Positions 9,501 to 17,609 of a stretch of DNA of 52,846 nt are shown here, piece after piece. The notes under the pieces are model-generated. The model saw only the letters and a program-made list of their open reading frames with translations, made no database searches and was not told the origin of the DNA. Numbering within the stretch: position 1 is the first letter of the stretch; each line of letters starts with the position of its first letter. The translations under genes were made by a program, and so were the position numbers. Origin of the DNA: Cardiobacteriaceae bacterium (lineage in GTDB: Bacteria > Pseudomonadota > Gammaproteobacteria > Cardiobacteriales > Cardiobacteriaceae). The stretch spans positions 1 to 52,846 of the forward strand of contig JAUMXB010000016.1 in the NCBI GenBank assembly GCA_030529365.1. The letters run 5' to 3'.

Positions 9501-11006
9501 TGCCGCCGTGGCTTTGGAGTAGGGGCCGACGGATGTGGTGGAATCATTGGATGAAGATGCACCATCGCCGATAGCAACGGCAGATTTGCCGGTTGCATGC
9601 GAGTCTTGGCCACCTGCAAATGAATTTTGTCCCAGTGCTTCGGAAGCTTGGCCCACCGCTGTTGCATTGGTGCCGAAGGCAGTACTGTTCATGCCAATGG
9701 CGACAGAGCCGTTACCTGTGGTGGTGCCTACATTGCGAATATTGAGTTCGTTGCCTTTACGGTCACGGACTTTGTCTCCATTGATTTCTGCGGCTTTGAC
9801 ATGCGCACTGTTCCCAATGACGACTGCATTTTGCGAAGCGGCGATGGCTGTTTTACCAATGGCCATTGCAGCATCGGCGGTTGCCTGCGTGCTGACGGAA
9901 CCCAGGGCGATGCTGAAGTGTCCGGTTGCCTGGGTATTGGTGGTTTCATCTTGTGTACCACCAATGGCAATGGCACTGGTGCCGACAGAAGTGGCTTTGC
10001 GGCCGATCGATACAGTGTGGGAGCCTGAACCAGTGGCATTTTCACCAATGGCAATGGCACGCTGATTGCCGGTCTTGGCACCGGAACCCACGGCAATCGT
10101 GGCGGCTTGCGTGGCAACAGTGTTTACACCAACGGCAACCGAAGTTGCGCCTGCACTGGCTGTGTTGCCCACAGCAACCGCATTATTTCCAGATGTGGCT
10201 GCCTTGAAACCCACGGCAACAGTCGTTGTCCCCGTCGAGTTGGCACCATTACCCACGGCAACCGAGCTGACGCCGGGCGACATGGCTTTGTAACCCACAG
10301 CAACGGAAGTTTCCGTACCTTTAACACCTCTGTTGGCATCGGTACCAATCGCGATAACATGGGTGCCGCTAATTTCAGCCCCAGCCCCGGTGCCGATACC
10401 AATCACGTTATTCGCTTTAACCACCTTGCTGACAGCGCCTTCACCAATACCGATATTGCGTCCCGTGCTGCTTGTCGCCGTATTTTCCAGACCGGCGGAC
10501 TTACCAATCATGATATCCGTCTCACCCATGGATGTGGCATTTTCGCCAATGGCAATGGTCTGATTGTGGTGCGCCTGGGTTTTGGCGCCAATGGCCAGGC
10601 CGGAGGTGTGCGAAGCCGATGAACTGGCACCCAGCGCCACGTTGCTCTCGCCAGTGGTTTGGGCGCCTTTGCCAATGGCAACGGATTTGGCCTGTTTGGT
10701 GTCGTAAGTATCGACCACAGAAGTTGTATCGTCACCGCAGAGAACGCTTTGGCTGGTAGTGTCGTAATAGCAGTAGTTATCGCCATTGCCACTGGGCACC
10801 GGATATTTGTTGCCGGAAGCCGCCATCACCTGTCCGCTGGCGAGCAAGAGTGCGGAGGCCAGTGCTGTGCAGGCAAAGCGCTTGCCACCGGCGATAACAG
10901 TGGCAGATTTGCCGCCTGCGGATTTGCCGTGTGTTTTGGCGATTTCCGGCACGGCTACCCAAGTACCAAGCGCCTTGTTGTAAAGGCTTTTGTAGATATG
11001 GTTCAT
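6591..11006 (-). CDS. Trimeric autotransporter adhesin (YadA/Ata type)
   Basis: A 1471-residue type Vc secreted surface protein. The N-terminus (MNHIYKSLYNKALGTWVAV) is an extended signal peptide region, with likely cleavage after the VMA near residue 60. Residues about 100-560 hold many YadA-head repeats of the AIGxxA/SVAVG kind. Neck motifs (DAVNVAQL near 605, DAVNKKQL, DAVNVSQL, DAVNGSQL, DAVNVKQL, EAVNGAQL near 1375) alternate with stalk segments. The last ~90 residues form the four-strand YadA anchor ending GIGYQW. It should trimerise and mediate adhesion to host matrix or autoagglutination, but the ligand cannot be read from sequence. Long open frames on the plus strand inside this gene are codon-bias shadows. 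Confidence 0.95.
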   Translation of the reverse strand: MNHIYKSLYNKALGTWVAVPEIAKTHGKSAGGKSATVIAGGKRFACTALASALLLASGQVMAASGNKYPVPSGNGDNYCYYDTTSQSVLCGDDTTSVVDTYDTKQAKSVAIGKGAQTTGESNVALGASSSASHTSGLAIGAKTQAHHNQTIAIGENATSMGETDIMIGKSAGLENTATSSTGRNIGIGEGAVSKVVKANNVIGIGTGAGAEISGTHVIAIGTDANRGVKGTETSVAVGYKAMSPGVSSVAVGNGANSTGTTTVAVGFKAATSGNNAVAVGNTASAGATSVAVGVNTVATQAATIAVGSGAKTGNQRAIAIGENATGSGSHTVSIGRKATSVGTSAIAIGGTQDETTNTQATGHFSIALGSVSTQATADAAMAIGKTAIAASQNAVVIGNSAHVKAAEINGDKVRDRKGNELNIRNVGTTTGNGSVAIGMNSTAFGTNATAVGQASEALGQNSFAGGQDSHATGKSAVAIGDGASSSNDSTTSVGPYSKATAAGSSAYGFEANASGDHSLALGSKATAAAMQSTAIGREARATVNNGVALGSLSVADVSNDQVGADPLEAADAKNNSTWTATHAAVSVGNGTTVTRQITSVAAGTKDTDAVNVAQLKAAGFKLTTSASTGGEVFNETVEKVQNGETVTIDAGENIKITQATNKITVATKQNVTFNSVTAGTGANQVVLNNDGVKTGSNVLNGDTITVNGAAVTNVNSAINQVAEQAFKPLTFNGNTGSSERKLGQTVTISGGLPTTSASSNANVHTVVDSTAGTVDIRIADNPVFAGKVTGKGGLDAGGNKVTNVAKGEADTDAVNKKQLEDALAKANLAITTQVDSNSPFAYVNEAGDVLIRNPDGSFYKADDPTKTPYTGKDITISALNPGLLQTAVPAKVGNVAKGTKDTDAVNVSQLKGAVDALGGGASLNPDDGTFNAPSYIITATDGTELPAVNTVAGALQNLNNQVVKPLIFGGDTGAAFARTLGSQVDIKGGAKANLTENNIGVHADNGTLTVKLAKDVNLGNDGSLKAGNTTVNNAGITLSGGPNNPVQLTNAGLNNGGNKITNVAAGEISATSTDAVNGSQLYAVQQQAAAAKSTVSAGDGSVTVIPTTNANTGSTNYAVSVNTDGTTIVKDASGALKANTAPITTVAAGKPNAGQAGVAPSDAGKLATAGDIADAINNSGFTLTTAATANGEVSGSSNELVNPGETVTIEADKNIKVTQAAGKVSIATKDKVEFTEVKIGDANHNTVLSSTPEGLSVGGDRIVNVAAGKNENDAVNVKQLKDEIARNPGTIINNTYVVDNTTVSAGKGIKVTQSGDDYNVALADDVVVSSLNAGPVTVNKDGLTINNNTYVDANGLNANGQAVRNVAAGRVAPDSMEAVNGAQLHALGNQLGDVDKRARAGIASAMASAGLPQAYRPGANMVAASAGHYDGQTAIAIGASTISDNGRWILKGTLNVNSKDAGATVGIGYQW

Positions 11007-11102
11007 GTGATTGGTCCTGTGATTGAGAAATGGAAAGGTGACAAGAAAAGCAAATCGCGCGCCAAAATGCGCAGCTGGTTGGTAAGAATTAGGAAGTGCG
11101 CA

Positions 11103-11130
11103 ATTATAAGGGGCTTTTCGGAGTGGTTAA
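11103..11130 (-). promoter_or_regulatory. Candidate promoter of the autotransporter operon
   Basis: On the minus strand a perfect TATAAT (11108-11103) lies 16 bases downstream of TTAACC (11130-11125). This predicts a leader of roughly 90 bases before the start codon at 11006. The rest of 11007-11220 is AT-rich and non-coding. Confidence 0.45.
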
Positions 11131-11220
11131 ATATTTATTATCACTCTTTCATAATTTCGTCCGGTGTTATCGCCGGTGCTGTACCCGGACGAAAACATAT
11201 GCTTTGGGATTATGTTGGAG

Positions 11221-11297
11221 AATGAGAAATTTTCTTATCAACAAGCGCTTATAGCGAGGAAATTTCTCACGATAAGCGCTTGTTGATGGTAAAAATA
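11221..11297. repeat. AAGCGCTT double-core element 3
   Basis: Cores lie at 11243-11250 and 11274-11281 (31 bases apart) with GAGGAAATTTCTC between. The right arm GGTAAAAA ends about 20 bases beyond the argB stop codon (11315-11317, minus strand). Confidence 0.85.
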
Positions 11298-11314
11298 TAC
11301 TATTTTTCTGTATT

Positions 11315-12088
11315 TTATGAAGATATGCTGGTGCCGATGCTGCCGGGTGCTTCCAGCAGGCGGAGAAGATTGGCGGGATCGGTGCCGTCGATGATGGTGG
11401 TGCGTTGTGCGCCGCGCAGGGCCATGAGGGCGCATTGCACTTTGGGGAGCATGCCGCCGTGGATGGTGCCGGCGGTGATGAGTTCGTCGATTTGCGCGGG
11501 GGTGGCGTGGGGGATGCGCTGTTTTTCCGCGTCGAGGATGCCGGGGACGTTGGTCATGAGGATGAAGTGGTCGGCGGCAAGGCTCGCGGCGATGTGGGCG
11601 GCGCTGAAGTCGGCGTTGATGTTGAGGGCGTTGCCGTGTTCGTCGAGGGCGAGCGGGGCGATGACGGGCAGGTAGCCGTTGTCGAGCAGGGTGTAGATGA
11701 TTTCCGGCTGCACGTCGCGGATTTGCCCGACGCGCCCGAGTTCAGGCGTATGCTCGGCAGTGAGCATGGCGCCATCCTCGCCGCTGATGCCGCAGGTGCG
11801 CAGGCCGCTTTGGTGCAGGGCGCGGACGATGGCTTTGTTGACGTGGGCGCAGAGCGCCATTTCCACGATATCGAGCGTGGCCTGGTCGGTGTGGCGCTGT
11901 CCGGCGACGAAGTGGCTCGGCGTGCCGGTTTTTTCCAGCCAGTGATTGATTTGCGGGCCGCCGCCATGAACGATGACGGGGCGGTAGCCCAGTTCGCTGG
12001 CGCCGCGGATGGCCTGGGCAAAGGCGCGCAGGGCGTCGTGGCCGTCGATGGCGTTGCCGCCGTATTTGATGACGAGGGTTTGCATCAT
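11315..12088 (-). CDS. argB: Acetylglutamate kinase
   Basis: A 257-residue amino-acid kinase that phosphorylates N-acetyl-L-glutamate in arginine synthesis. The nucleotide-binding start [12 protein letters not shown], the glycine-rich [11 protein letters not shown] and the substrate region [12 protein letters not shown] are diagnostic. The length fits the short enterobacterial form. The start at 12088 makes an ATGA overlap with the dut stop; the next codon is also ATG. It ends the coaBC-dut-argB operon and is followed by an AAGCGCTT element. No other arg gene is in the window. Confidence 0.95.
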   Translation of the reverse strand: MMQTLVIKYGGNAIDGHDALRAFAQAIRGASELGYRPVIVHGGGPQINHWLEKTGTPSHFVAGQRHTDQATLDIVEMALCAHVNKAIVRALHQSGLRTCGISGEDGAMLTAEHTPELGRVGQIRDVQPEIIYTLLDNGYLPVIAPLALDEHGNALNINADFSAAHIAASLAADHFILMTNVPGILDAEKQRIPHATPAQIDELITAGTIHGGMLPKVQCALMALRGAQRTTIIDGTDPANLLRLLEAPGSIGTSISS

Positions 12089-12549
12089 TGTTTTCCGGTG
12101 TGGCCGAAGCCGCCTTCGCCGCGCTCGCTGAGTTCGAATTCGCTGACGATGTCGAGCGTGGGGCGCAGGACGGGCAGGATGACGAGCTGGGCGATGCGTT
12201 CGCCGAGTTCGATGGTGTAGGGGGTGCGGCTGCGGTTCCACAGCGAGACTTTCAGCTCGCCCTGGTAATCGCTGTCGATGAGGCCGGTGAGGTTGCCGAG
12301 GACGATGCCGTGCTTGTGGCCGAGGCCGGAGCGGGGCAGGATGACGGCGCAGTAGCCGGGATCGGCGAGGTGGATGGCGATGCCGGTGCCGATGAGGGCG
12401 GTTTCGTTCGGCGCGATGGTGAGGCGCGTTGCGTCGCTGTCGAAGACGGCGCGCAAGTCCATGGCGGCGCTGCCGCTGGTGGCGTATTCGGGCAGGGGAA
12501 TGGTGCGGCCAAGGCGGGGATCGAGGATTTTGACGTTCAGGCGTTGCAT
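12085..12549 (-). CDS. dut: dUTP diphosphatase
   Basis: A 154-residue homotrimeric dUTPase, which hydrolyses dUTP to dUMP and diphosphate and so keeps uracil out of DNA. All five family motifs are visible: [44 protein letters not shown] and the C-terminal [12 protein letters not shown], where His replaces the more usual Ser. It lies 9 bases after coaBC and overlaps argB by four bases. Confidence 0.95.
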   Translation of the reverse strand: MQRLNVKILDPRLGRTIPLPEYATSGSAAMDLRAVFDSDATRLTIAPNETALIGTGIAIHLADPGYCAVILPRSGLGHKHGIVLGNLTGLIDSDYQGELKVSLWNRSRTPYTIELGERIAQLVILPVLRPTLDIVSEFELSERGEGGFGHTGKQ

Positions 12550-12558
12550 GGGTTTCCT

Positions 12559-13728
12559 TCAAATCAGGGGCGTGAGAATGTCGAGGATTTGCCGGGCGAG
12601 CGTGCGCTTGCGCGCGTGCGGCAGGGCGGTTTCGCGCCCGGCAGTGATGAGGGTGACGCGGTTGTGGTCGCTCGCGAACACGTCTTCGCGCACGTCATTG
12701 GCGATGATCATGTCGAGGTTCTTGCGCGCGCGTTTTTGCCGCGCGTATTCGAGAACATTGTCGGTTTCGGCAGCAAAGCCGACAACGTAGGGGCGGTTTT
12801 CCGCAAGCGCGGCAACACTGGCGACGATGTCGGGATTTTCCACCAGTTCGAGGGTGAGCGCGCCGTGCACGGTTTTTTTATGTTTCTGTGCGACAGGCGT
12901 GGCGACGCGATAGTCGGCAACGGCGGCGGCGGCAATAAAGCAGTCGGCGCCCGGCGCGTGCGCCATCGCTGCGCGGTACATGTCCTGCGCGCTGGCCACA
13001 TCGATGCGCGTGCATCCGGCGGGCGTGGCAAGGGCGACAGGGCCGGAGATGAGCGTGACCTTGGCACCGGCCCCGGCAGCAGCCTCTGCGAGGGCATAGC
13101 CCATCTTGCCGGAACTGTGATTGGAGAGGTAGCGTACTGGATCGATGGCTTCGCGGGTGGGGCCGGCGGTAATCACGATATGCTTGCCGGCAAGCGCTTG
13201 TGGGGCAAAGAGGCGCGCGGCCATGTCTTCCGGCTCAAGCAGGCGGCCGGCGCCAATATCGCCGCAAGCCTGTTCGCCTTCGCCAACGGGCAGAATCTCG
13301 TGCTTTTCCCGCGCGGCAAGCTGGGCAAGATTGGCCTTGACGGCAGGATGCGCCCACATTTGCTGGTTCATGGCAGGGGCGATGACGATGCGCGCGGCGG
13401 TTGCGAGATACAGCGTGGTGAGAAGATTGTCGGCAATGCCGTGCGCCAGTTTGGCAATGGTATTGGCGCTGGCCGGCGCAACGAGATAGAGATCGGCCCA
13501 GCGCGCCAGCTCGATATGGCTCATGCCCTGTTCCGCATCTTCATCAAAAAGGGCGCTGCGCACCGGCTCGCCGCTGATGGCCTGCAAGGTGAGCGGCGAG
13601 ACGAATGCCGTGGCATGTTCGCTCAGCACGAAACGGATGTTATGACCCTGTTTTTGCAAAAGCCTTGCCAGTATGATGACTTTGTACGCCGCAATGCCGC
13701 CACTGATACCGATGAGGATGTTGGCCAT
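12559..13728 (-). CDS. coaBC: Bifunctional phosphopantothenoylcysteine decarboxylase/synthase
   Basis: A 389-residue two-domain enzyme of coenzyme A synthesis. The N-terminal flavoprotein CoaC (about 1-185) starts MANILIGISGGIAAYK and contains the PASANT and PAMNQQMW segments; the C-terminal CoaB (about 186-389) has ITAGPTREAIDPVR and the SNHSSGKMG nucleotide loop. The start at 13728 is favoured because the flavoprotein fold begins there; a longer frame upstream lies in radC. Its ATG overlaps the ATG of divergently transcribed radC by two bases, so each gene's promoter must lie inside the other's coding sequence. Confidence 0.95.
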   Translation of the reverse strand: MANILIGISGGIAAYKVIILARLLQKQGHNIRFVLSEHATAFVSPLTLQAISGEPVRSALFDEDAEQGMSHIELARWADLYLVAPASANTIAKLAHGIADNLLTTLYLATAARIVIAPAMNQQMWAHPAVKANLAQLAAREKHEILPVGEGEQACGDIGAGRLLEPEDMAARLFAPQALAGKHIVITAGPTREAIDPVRYLSNHSSGKMGYALAEAAAGAGAKVTLISGPVALATPAGCTRIDVASAQDMYRAAMAHAPGADCFIAAAAVADYRVATPVAQKHKKTVHGALTLELVENPDIVASVAALAENRPYVVGFAAETDNVLEYARQKRARKNLDMIIANDVREDVFASDHNRVTLITAGRETALPHARKRTLARQILDILTPLI

Positions 13729-14446
13729 GAAAACGCCTGATAATGAAGCCGGAAAAGTCCGCAGTTTACCCAATGAACGCAAATTCTGCACGGACGACAT
13801 GCCGCGCGAGCGTTTGCAGCGGCTGGGCGCGGAAGCGCTTGCCGATTACGAGCTGCTTGCCATTCTGTTGCGCACCGGCAGCGGCGGCAAGAATGTGCTG
13901 GAATTTGCGCGTGAACTGCTTGCTGCGCGCGGCGGGCTGGTCGGGCTTTTTGCCAGCGGTTTTGAGGAGTTGCTTGCCGTCAAAGGATTGGGCAAGGCGA
14001 AAATTGCCGAGATACTGGCAGTCGCGGAGCTTTCGCGGCGTTTCCTGCATGCGGAGCTGAACCGCTCGGAATGGACCTTCGCCCATGCCGACGATGTGCG
14101 CGATTTTTTGCTTGTGCATTATAAACATTTGGGTTTTGAGGAGATGGGGATGATTTTGCTAGATCAACGCCATCGTTTTTTGGCTTTCGAACGGCTCGTG
14201 CAAGGCGGCGCGGCAACGTTGACCGTGCCGGTTCGCGCCCTGCTGGAAGGATGTTTCCGCCACTGCGCGGCTGCCGTGATTCTGGTGCACAACCACCCGG
14301 CAGGCACGCCGCAGCCCTCGCAAGCCGATTGCTCCACAACAAGAACACTCGAACAGGTTCTGGACATGATCGACATCCGTTTGCTTGACCACTTCATCGT
14401 GGCGGGAAATCGCGTGGTTTCCATGCGGGAAAACGGAGGGTGGTGA
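13727..14446 (+). CDS. radC: RadC family JAMM-domain protein
   Basis: A 239-residue protein with an N-terminal helix-hairpin-helix region (RERLQRLGAEALADYELL ... VKGLGKAKIAEIL) and a C-terminal JAMM metalloprotease-like domain. The metal motif is complete: HNHPAGTPQPSQAD, with the two His and, ten residues on, the Asp. The historical link with DNA repair is uncertain and the true substrate is unknown. The start at 13727 has GAGGA about eight bases upstream. It is divergent from coaBC with overlapping start codons. Confidence 0.92.
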   Translation: MKTPDNEAGKVRSLPNERKFCTDDMPRERLQRLGAEALADYELLAILLRTGSGGKNVLEFARELLAARGGLVGLFASGFEELLAVKGLGKAKIAEILAVAELSRRFLHAELNRSEWTFAHADDVRDFLLVHYKHLGFEEMGMILLDQRHRFLAFERLVQGGAATLTVPVRALLEGCFRHCAAAVILVHNHPAGTPQPSQADCSTTRTLEQVLDMIDIRLLDHFIVAGNRVVSMRENGGW

Positions 14447-14484
14447 TATGATATGGCAGGTTCGACAAGGATAAAGGTTGATTT

Positions 14485-15288
14485 ATGGTAAAAACCGCAC
14501 TGATTGTAGATGACTCGCGCCTGGCACGGCTGACCCTCAAGCGCCTGCTGATGAAATACGATATCGAGGTTTCCGAGGCTGAAGGCGTACTCGATGCCGA
14601 GCGCTGGATCACGCACAACATGCTGCCCGACATCATCTTCATGGACATCATGATGCCGGAGCTCGACGGCTATGACGGCCTTGCCCGCCTGCGCCAGGAT
14701 CCCGATACCCGCGACGTGCCGGTGATCATGTATTCCGGCGATATTTCCGAAGAATCACGGCGCAAGGCGCGTGATGGCGGCGCGACCGGTTATTTGCCGA
14801 AACCGGCCGATGCCAGCCGTCTGGATCATTTGCTGAGCGCTCTCAAGAAACGCGCCCGCCCCGAGCGCGCGGAAGCGCCGGTTGCCAAACCGGTTGCGCC
14901 GGTGCGCGCGCCGGAACCGGCTTACCAGAGCGAACCTGTGCCCGAGACGGTGGAAACCACCATGCCGTCATTCGCGACCAATATTCCCGCAGCGGTCGTG
15001 CCGCCTCCCGCCTCTGCGCAGGTGATTGTGCAGTCGGCGGATAGCGAGGAATTGCGCCAGCGTCTGGAAACCCTGGAAATCCAGGTGGGCGCGCACATGC
15101 GCGGCAATGCCGGCCACAAGGAAAGAGACAGCGTGATGTCTGCGGAAATCGAGCGCCTGCGCCGCGACGTGACCTATCTCCAGCAGCAGCTGGGCAAACT
15201 GGAACAGCGCGCCAGCACGAATCTCGTGCTCGGCTCCGGCGGCCTGATTCTCTCCATTATTGCCGTTTTCTGGCATCTGCTGCGCTGA
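14485..15288 (+). CDS. Receiver-domain protein with C-terminal coiled coil and membrane anchor
   Basis: A 267-residue protein. Residues 1-120 are a CheY-like receiver with the acidic pair D9/D10, phosphoacceptor D54 (FMDIMMPE), S84 and K106 (YLPKPAD). Residues about 125-190 are a Pro/Ala/Val-rich linker, about 195-240 are predicted coiled coil (LRQRLETLEIQVG ... EIERLRRDVTYLQQQLGKLE), and 247-265 form one hydrophobic helix (GLILSIIAVFWHLL). There is no DNA-binding or enzymatic output domain, so phosphorylation would act on a membrane-tethered coiled coil. No kinase gene is adjacent. The ATG at 14485 follows an AAGG-like site. A terminator follows. Confidence 0.75.
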   Translation: MVKTALIVDDSRLARLTLKRLLMKYDIEVSEAEGVLDAERWITHNMLPDIIFMDIMMPELDGYDGLARLRQDPDTRDVPVIMYSGDISEESRRKARDGGATGYLPKPADASRLDHLLSALKKRARPERAEAPVAKPVAPVRAPEPAYQSEPVPETVETTMPSFATNIPAAVVPPPASAQVIVQSADSEELRQRLETLEIQVGAHMRGNAGHKERDSVMSAEIERLRRDVTYLQQQLGKLEQRASTNLVLGSGGLILSIIAVFWHLLR

Positions 15289-15313
15289 TCGTCAGCGACA
15301 ACCATGCAACCGG

Positions 15314-15343
15314 ATGGCCGTGCGAAAGCATGGCCATTTTTTT
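15314..15343 (+). terminator. Intrinsic terminator after the receiver gene
   Basis: The hairpin ATGGCCGTGC-GAAA-GCATGGCCAT (one G-U pair) is followed by seven T residues. It starts 26 bases after the stop codon. Confidence 0.85.
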
Positions 15344-15360
15344 GTGCCGGCAAAAAGGAC

Positions 15361-15437
15361 GATGAGAAAATTTATCATCAATAAGCGCTTATGGTGATAA
15401 AATTTCTCATGATAAGCGCTTTATTGTGGTAAAAAAT
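15361..15437. repeat. AAGCGCTT double-core element 4
   Basis: Cores lie at 15383-15390 and 15414-15421 (31 apart), separated by GTGATAAAATTTCTC. The element lies just after a classical GC-rich terminator, between convergent genes. From 15441 to 15610 no gene was recognised. Confidence 0.85.
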
Positions 15438-15610
15438 TGCTATTTTTAGGAAAAATATGAATAATACTATTCTTGGGGGAACCTTGCACAAACAACGGAC
15501 TGGCTGTTTGTCCCGACAGAGCCATCAATCGCGGAGAGCATTCCGGGATGCTGGCATTGCCATGCCGGGGGGCGTGCGGACGCATTCACTGCCAACCGGC
15601 AGTGCCGGCA

Positions 15611-15895
15611 TTACTGCAATTCGCCGCATTCGCCACGATGGCGGCTGACGACCTTGCCGATCACGCCGCAAATATGGCAGGTATTGGAGAACGTCTGGCG
15701 GAAGATGCGCCCCTCATGTTCGACGACGAGGCACACGGGATCATACTGCTGGGTGCAGATGCGTTGCGGTTCGCAGGGCGCGAAGATGTAGGCGGGAAGA
15801 GGTGCGGCATCGTTTTCGGGTACGGCAACGGGAGAGGCGACAGGGGCTGTCTGGCAGGCGGCGAGCATGAGCGGGGCGAAAAACAGGGCTTTCAT
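15611..15895 (-). CDS. Kazal-like domain lipoprotein
   Basis: A 94-residue lipoprotein with lipobox MKALFFAPLMLAAC (lipidated Cys14), a short Pro/Ala/Val linker, and then a domain with six cysteines at 41, 47, 55, 73, 76 and 90. The pattern CTQQYDPVC ... FSNTCHIC ... HRGEC matches Kazal-type serine protease inhibitors (YxPVC, NxC, GEC). It could protect the envelope against host proteases, but the reactive-site loop is not classical and inhibition is unproven. The start at 15895 has GGAG upstream and begins the signal peptide; a longer in-frame extension to 16102 has no signal sequence. Confidence 0.7.
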   Translation of the reverse strand: MKALFFAPLMLAACQTAPVASPVAVPENDAAPLPAYIFAPCEPQRICTQQYDPVCLVVEHEGRIFRQTFSNTCHICGVIGKVVSRHRGECGELQ

Positions 15896-16129
15896 GGGCG
15901 TTTCTCCGGCAAGGCGTGAGCGGCGCTTTGGCCATTGGGGATGATCGGGCAAGGATAGCGATGGAGTGCATGGAGTCAACGGCATCCCCGGCAACAAGGC
16001 GCTGGCATGGCGGTTTTCCGGTTTGGGCTCCGGTTTGCCGGGCTTGTTGTCGATGGCTGGCATGGGCGCATGAAGAATCCGGCCTGAGAGCAGGATTTTC
16101 ATGCGCTGCCGAATGGGTTGCCGAGGTTT

Positions 16130-17356
16130 CTATTCTTCGCCGTCGGTGGACGGATAATCGCGGAAGATGCCGTAGAAGCGCAGGGCATAGAGGATAAAGG
16201 CAAGGGCGGCACACAGGGATGGCAGGGTGTAGGTGAAGGAGAGGTAGGCGGATGGCCAGTGGCTGGCGCTCCACGGCGACAGCACACCGCGCAGCAGGGT
16301 GGCGGCGATGATGAGGGCGAAGGCCAGGCGGCTTGCCAGAGTGTAGCGCAGGGTTTGCCCGCTGTGGCGCAGGCCTGCGATGTGCATGATGTTGAGGATC
16401 ATGAGGAGATAGCCGCCGATGGCGATGAGGTGCAGGCTGGCGCTCATGGCAAGCGGGCTGGCGGGGATGAGCAGGCTGGCGGCATAGCCGAGGTAGCCGA
16501 GCGCGGGCAGCAGCAGGGCGGCATAGAAGGGGCGCACGTAGCGGCGGCGCAGGAGAAGGAGATGGTGCCAGGGCTGGAGATTGGCGAGGAGAACGCCGGC
16601 TGCGGCCAGCGCCAGCCAGCCGTGCAGTTCGTGGTCGGCGGAAAGGCAGAGGGCGGCAGCGAGTATGCTCAGGGAGAGGGCGGCGAGGTTTTTGGCGATG
16701 GGGTTGGGGATGAAGCGCGGCGTTTCGTCGGCCTGGCGCAGCCAGAGGGGATAGCGGCGCGGGTGCTGGTCGCGGTCGCGCATGGCGTCGCTGAGCGCTT
16801 CGTTGCCGATGACCATGCCGACGCGGAATTGCACGATCATGAGGGCGATGAGGTGGATGTGGAGCATGGCGCGCAGGTAAAGGGCGTCGGCGCTCATGGC
16901 GTAGGCAAGATGGAGGGCGTTGATCCAGAGCAGGCAGTAGAGAAGGCTATCCTGGCGGCGGTCGCGGAAGGCAAGGCGGACGGCAAAGGCGAGGAGTCCG
17001 AGCCAGTAGGCGGCAAGGAAGGCGGTGCTGACGGCATGCCACGGGGCGCTGAGCAGGGCGATGCCCCAGCAGGCAAAGAGGAAGCTGCTGGTGCGCAGCA
17101 GGGGGCGGGTGTAGTCCGTCCAGCTGACCAGCGCGGTGAGCAGGAAGCCGCCATAGGCGGCTGCGGCGGCGAGGTCGAGGTAGAGATAGAGGTGCCAGGG
17201 CAGGGCGGTCACGGGTGGCTGGATGCCAAGGCCGGTCAGGAACCAGGGCAGGCCGGCGGCGATGATGGCCACCGGCAGGGCAAGGAAGAAGATGCGCAGC
17301 GGATGGGCGAGGAAGTCGCGAAGCAGTTCGGACGGGGTGAGTGATCTTTTTCTCAT
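16130..17356 (-). CDS. NnrS family membrane protein
   Basis: A 408-residue integral membrane protein with about twelve hydrophobic helices. WHLYLYLDLAAAAAYGGFLL followed by TALVSW resembles the NnrS segment in which a His-containing helix precedes GFLLTA. Family members are haem- and copper-containing proteins linked to denitrification or nitric-oxide stress. No nitrite or NO reductase genes are in the window, so a role in NO defence is only inferred. The gene stands alone between non-coding DNA on both sides; 15896-16129 holds nothing recognisable. Confidence 0.75.
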   Translation of the reverse strand: MRKRSLTPSELLRDFLAHPLRIFFLALPVAIIAAGLPWFLTGLGIQPPVTALPWHLYLYLDLAAAAAYGGFLLTALVSWTDYTRPLLRTSSFLFACWGIALLSAPWHAVSTAFLAAYWLGLLAFAVRLAFRDRRQDSLLYCLLWINALHLAYAMSADALYLRAMLHIHLIALMIVQFRVGMVIGNEALSDAMRDRDQHPRRYPLWLRQADETPRFIPNPIAKNLAALSLSILAAALCLSADHELHGWLALAAAGVLLANLQPWHHLLLLRRRYVRPFYAALLLPALGYLGYAASLLIPASPLAMSASLHLIAIGGYLLMILNIMHIAGLRHSGQTLRYTLASRLAFALIIAATLLRGVLSPWSASHWPSAYLSFTYTLPSLCAALAFILYALRFYGIFRDYPSTDGEE

Positions 17357-17371
17357 GATTTTGCCAATTTT

Positions 17372-17451
17372 TGATAATTTATAACGATAATAAGCGCTTA
17401 TGATAGGTTATTTTTATCGCAACAAGCGCTTGTGAATGGGAAATTTTCTCA
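17372..17451. repeat. AAGCGCTT double-core element 5
   Basis: Cores lie at 17392-17399 and 17424-17431, 32 bases apart, with GATAGGTTATTTTTATC as a diverged central part. It sits between the start of the NnrS gene and the 3' end of the ABC ATPase gene (17610), with a second repeat type in between. Confidence 0.75.
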
Positions 17452-17462
17452 TCTGGTTGGGC

Positions 17463-17589
17463 GTAGGTTGGCGGGTTTCCCATGAAAATGCAGTCGCATT
17501 TTCATGGGTGCCCGGTGGTGAGCCGTTAGGCGAACCACAACAAATTCATACCAGAATGTTGGGGTTCGCTGCGCTCACCACCAACCTAC
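17463..17589. repeat. GTAGGTTGG...CCAACCTAC element (best copy)
   Basis: The 127-base element has perfect 9-base terminal inverted repeats, GTAGGTTGG and CCAACCTAC. Inside are the hairpin CCCATGAAAATGC/GCATTTTCATGGG and the segment GTTGGGGTTCGCTGCGCTCA. It is non-coding and MITE-like. Related, often rearranged copies lie at 4743, 23459, 35184 and 41834. Confidence 0.65.
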
Positions 17590-17609
17590 ATCGTCATTCG
17601 CTACTCTGC

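Noticed and set aside
12088-13740. Open frame of 550 codons on the plus strand
   Set aside because: It is antisense to dut and coaBC, which are unambiguous. High-GC codon bias produces such shadows.
13192-13840. AAGCGCTT inside coaBC (13192-13199) and radC (13833-13840)
   Set aside because: These are single unphased copies without arms and are explained by codons for Ala-Leu and similar. They do not belong to the element family.
16118-17344. Open frame of 408 codons on the plus strand opposite the NnrS gene
   Set aside because: The minus-strand frame has clear membrane helices and family motifs. The plus-strand translation is a Gly/Glu/Ala-rich low-complexity shadow.
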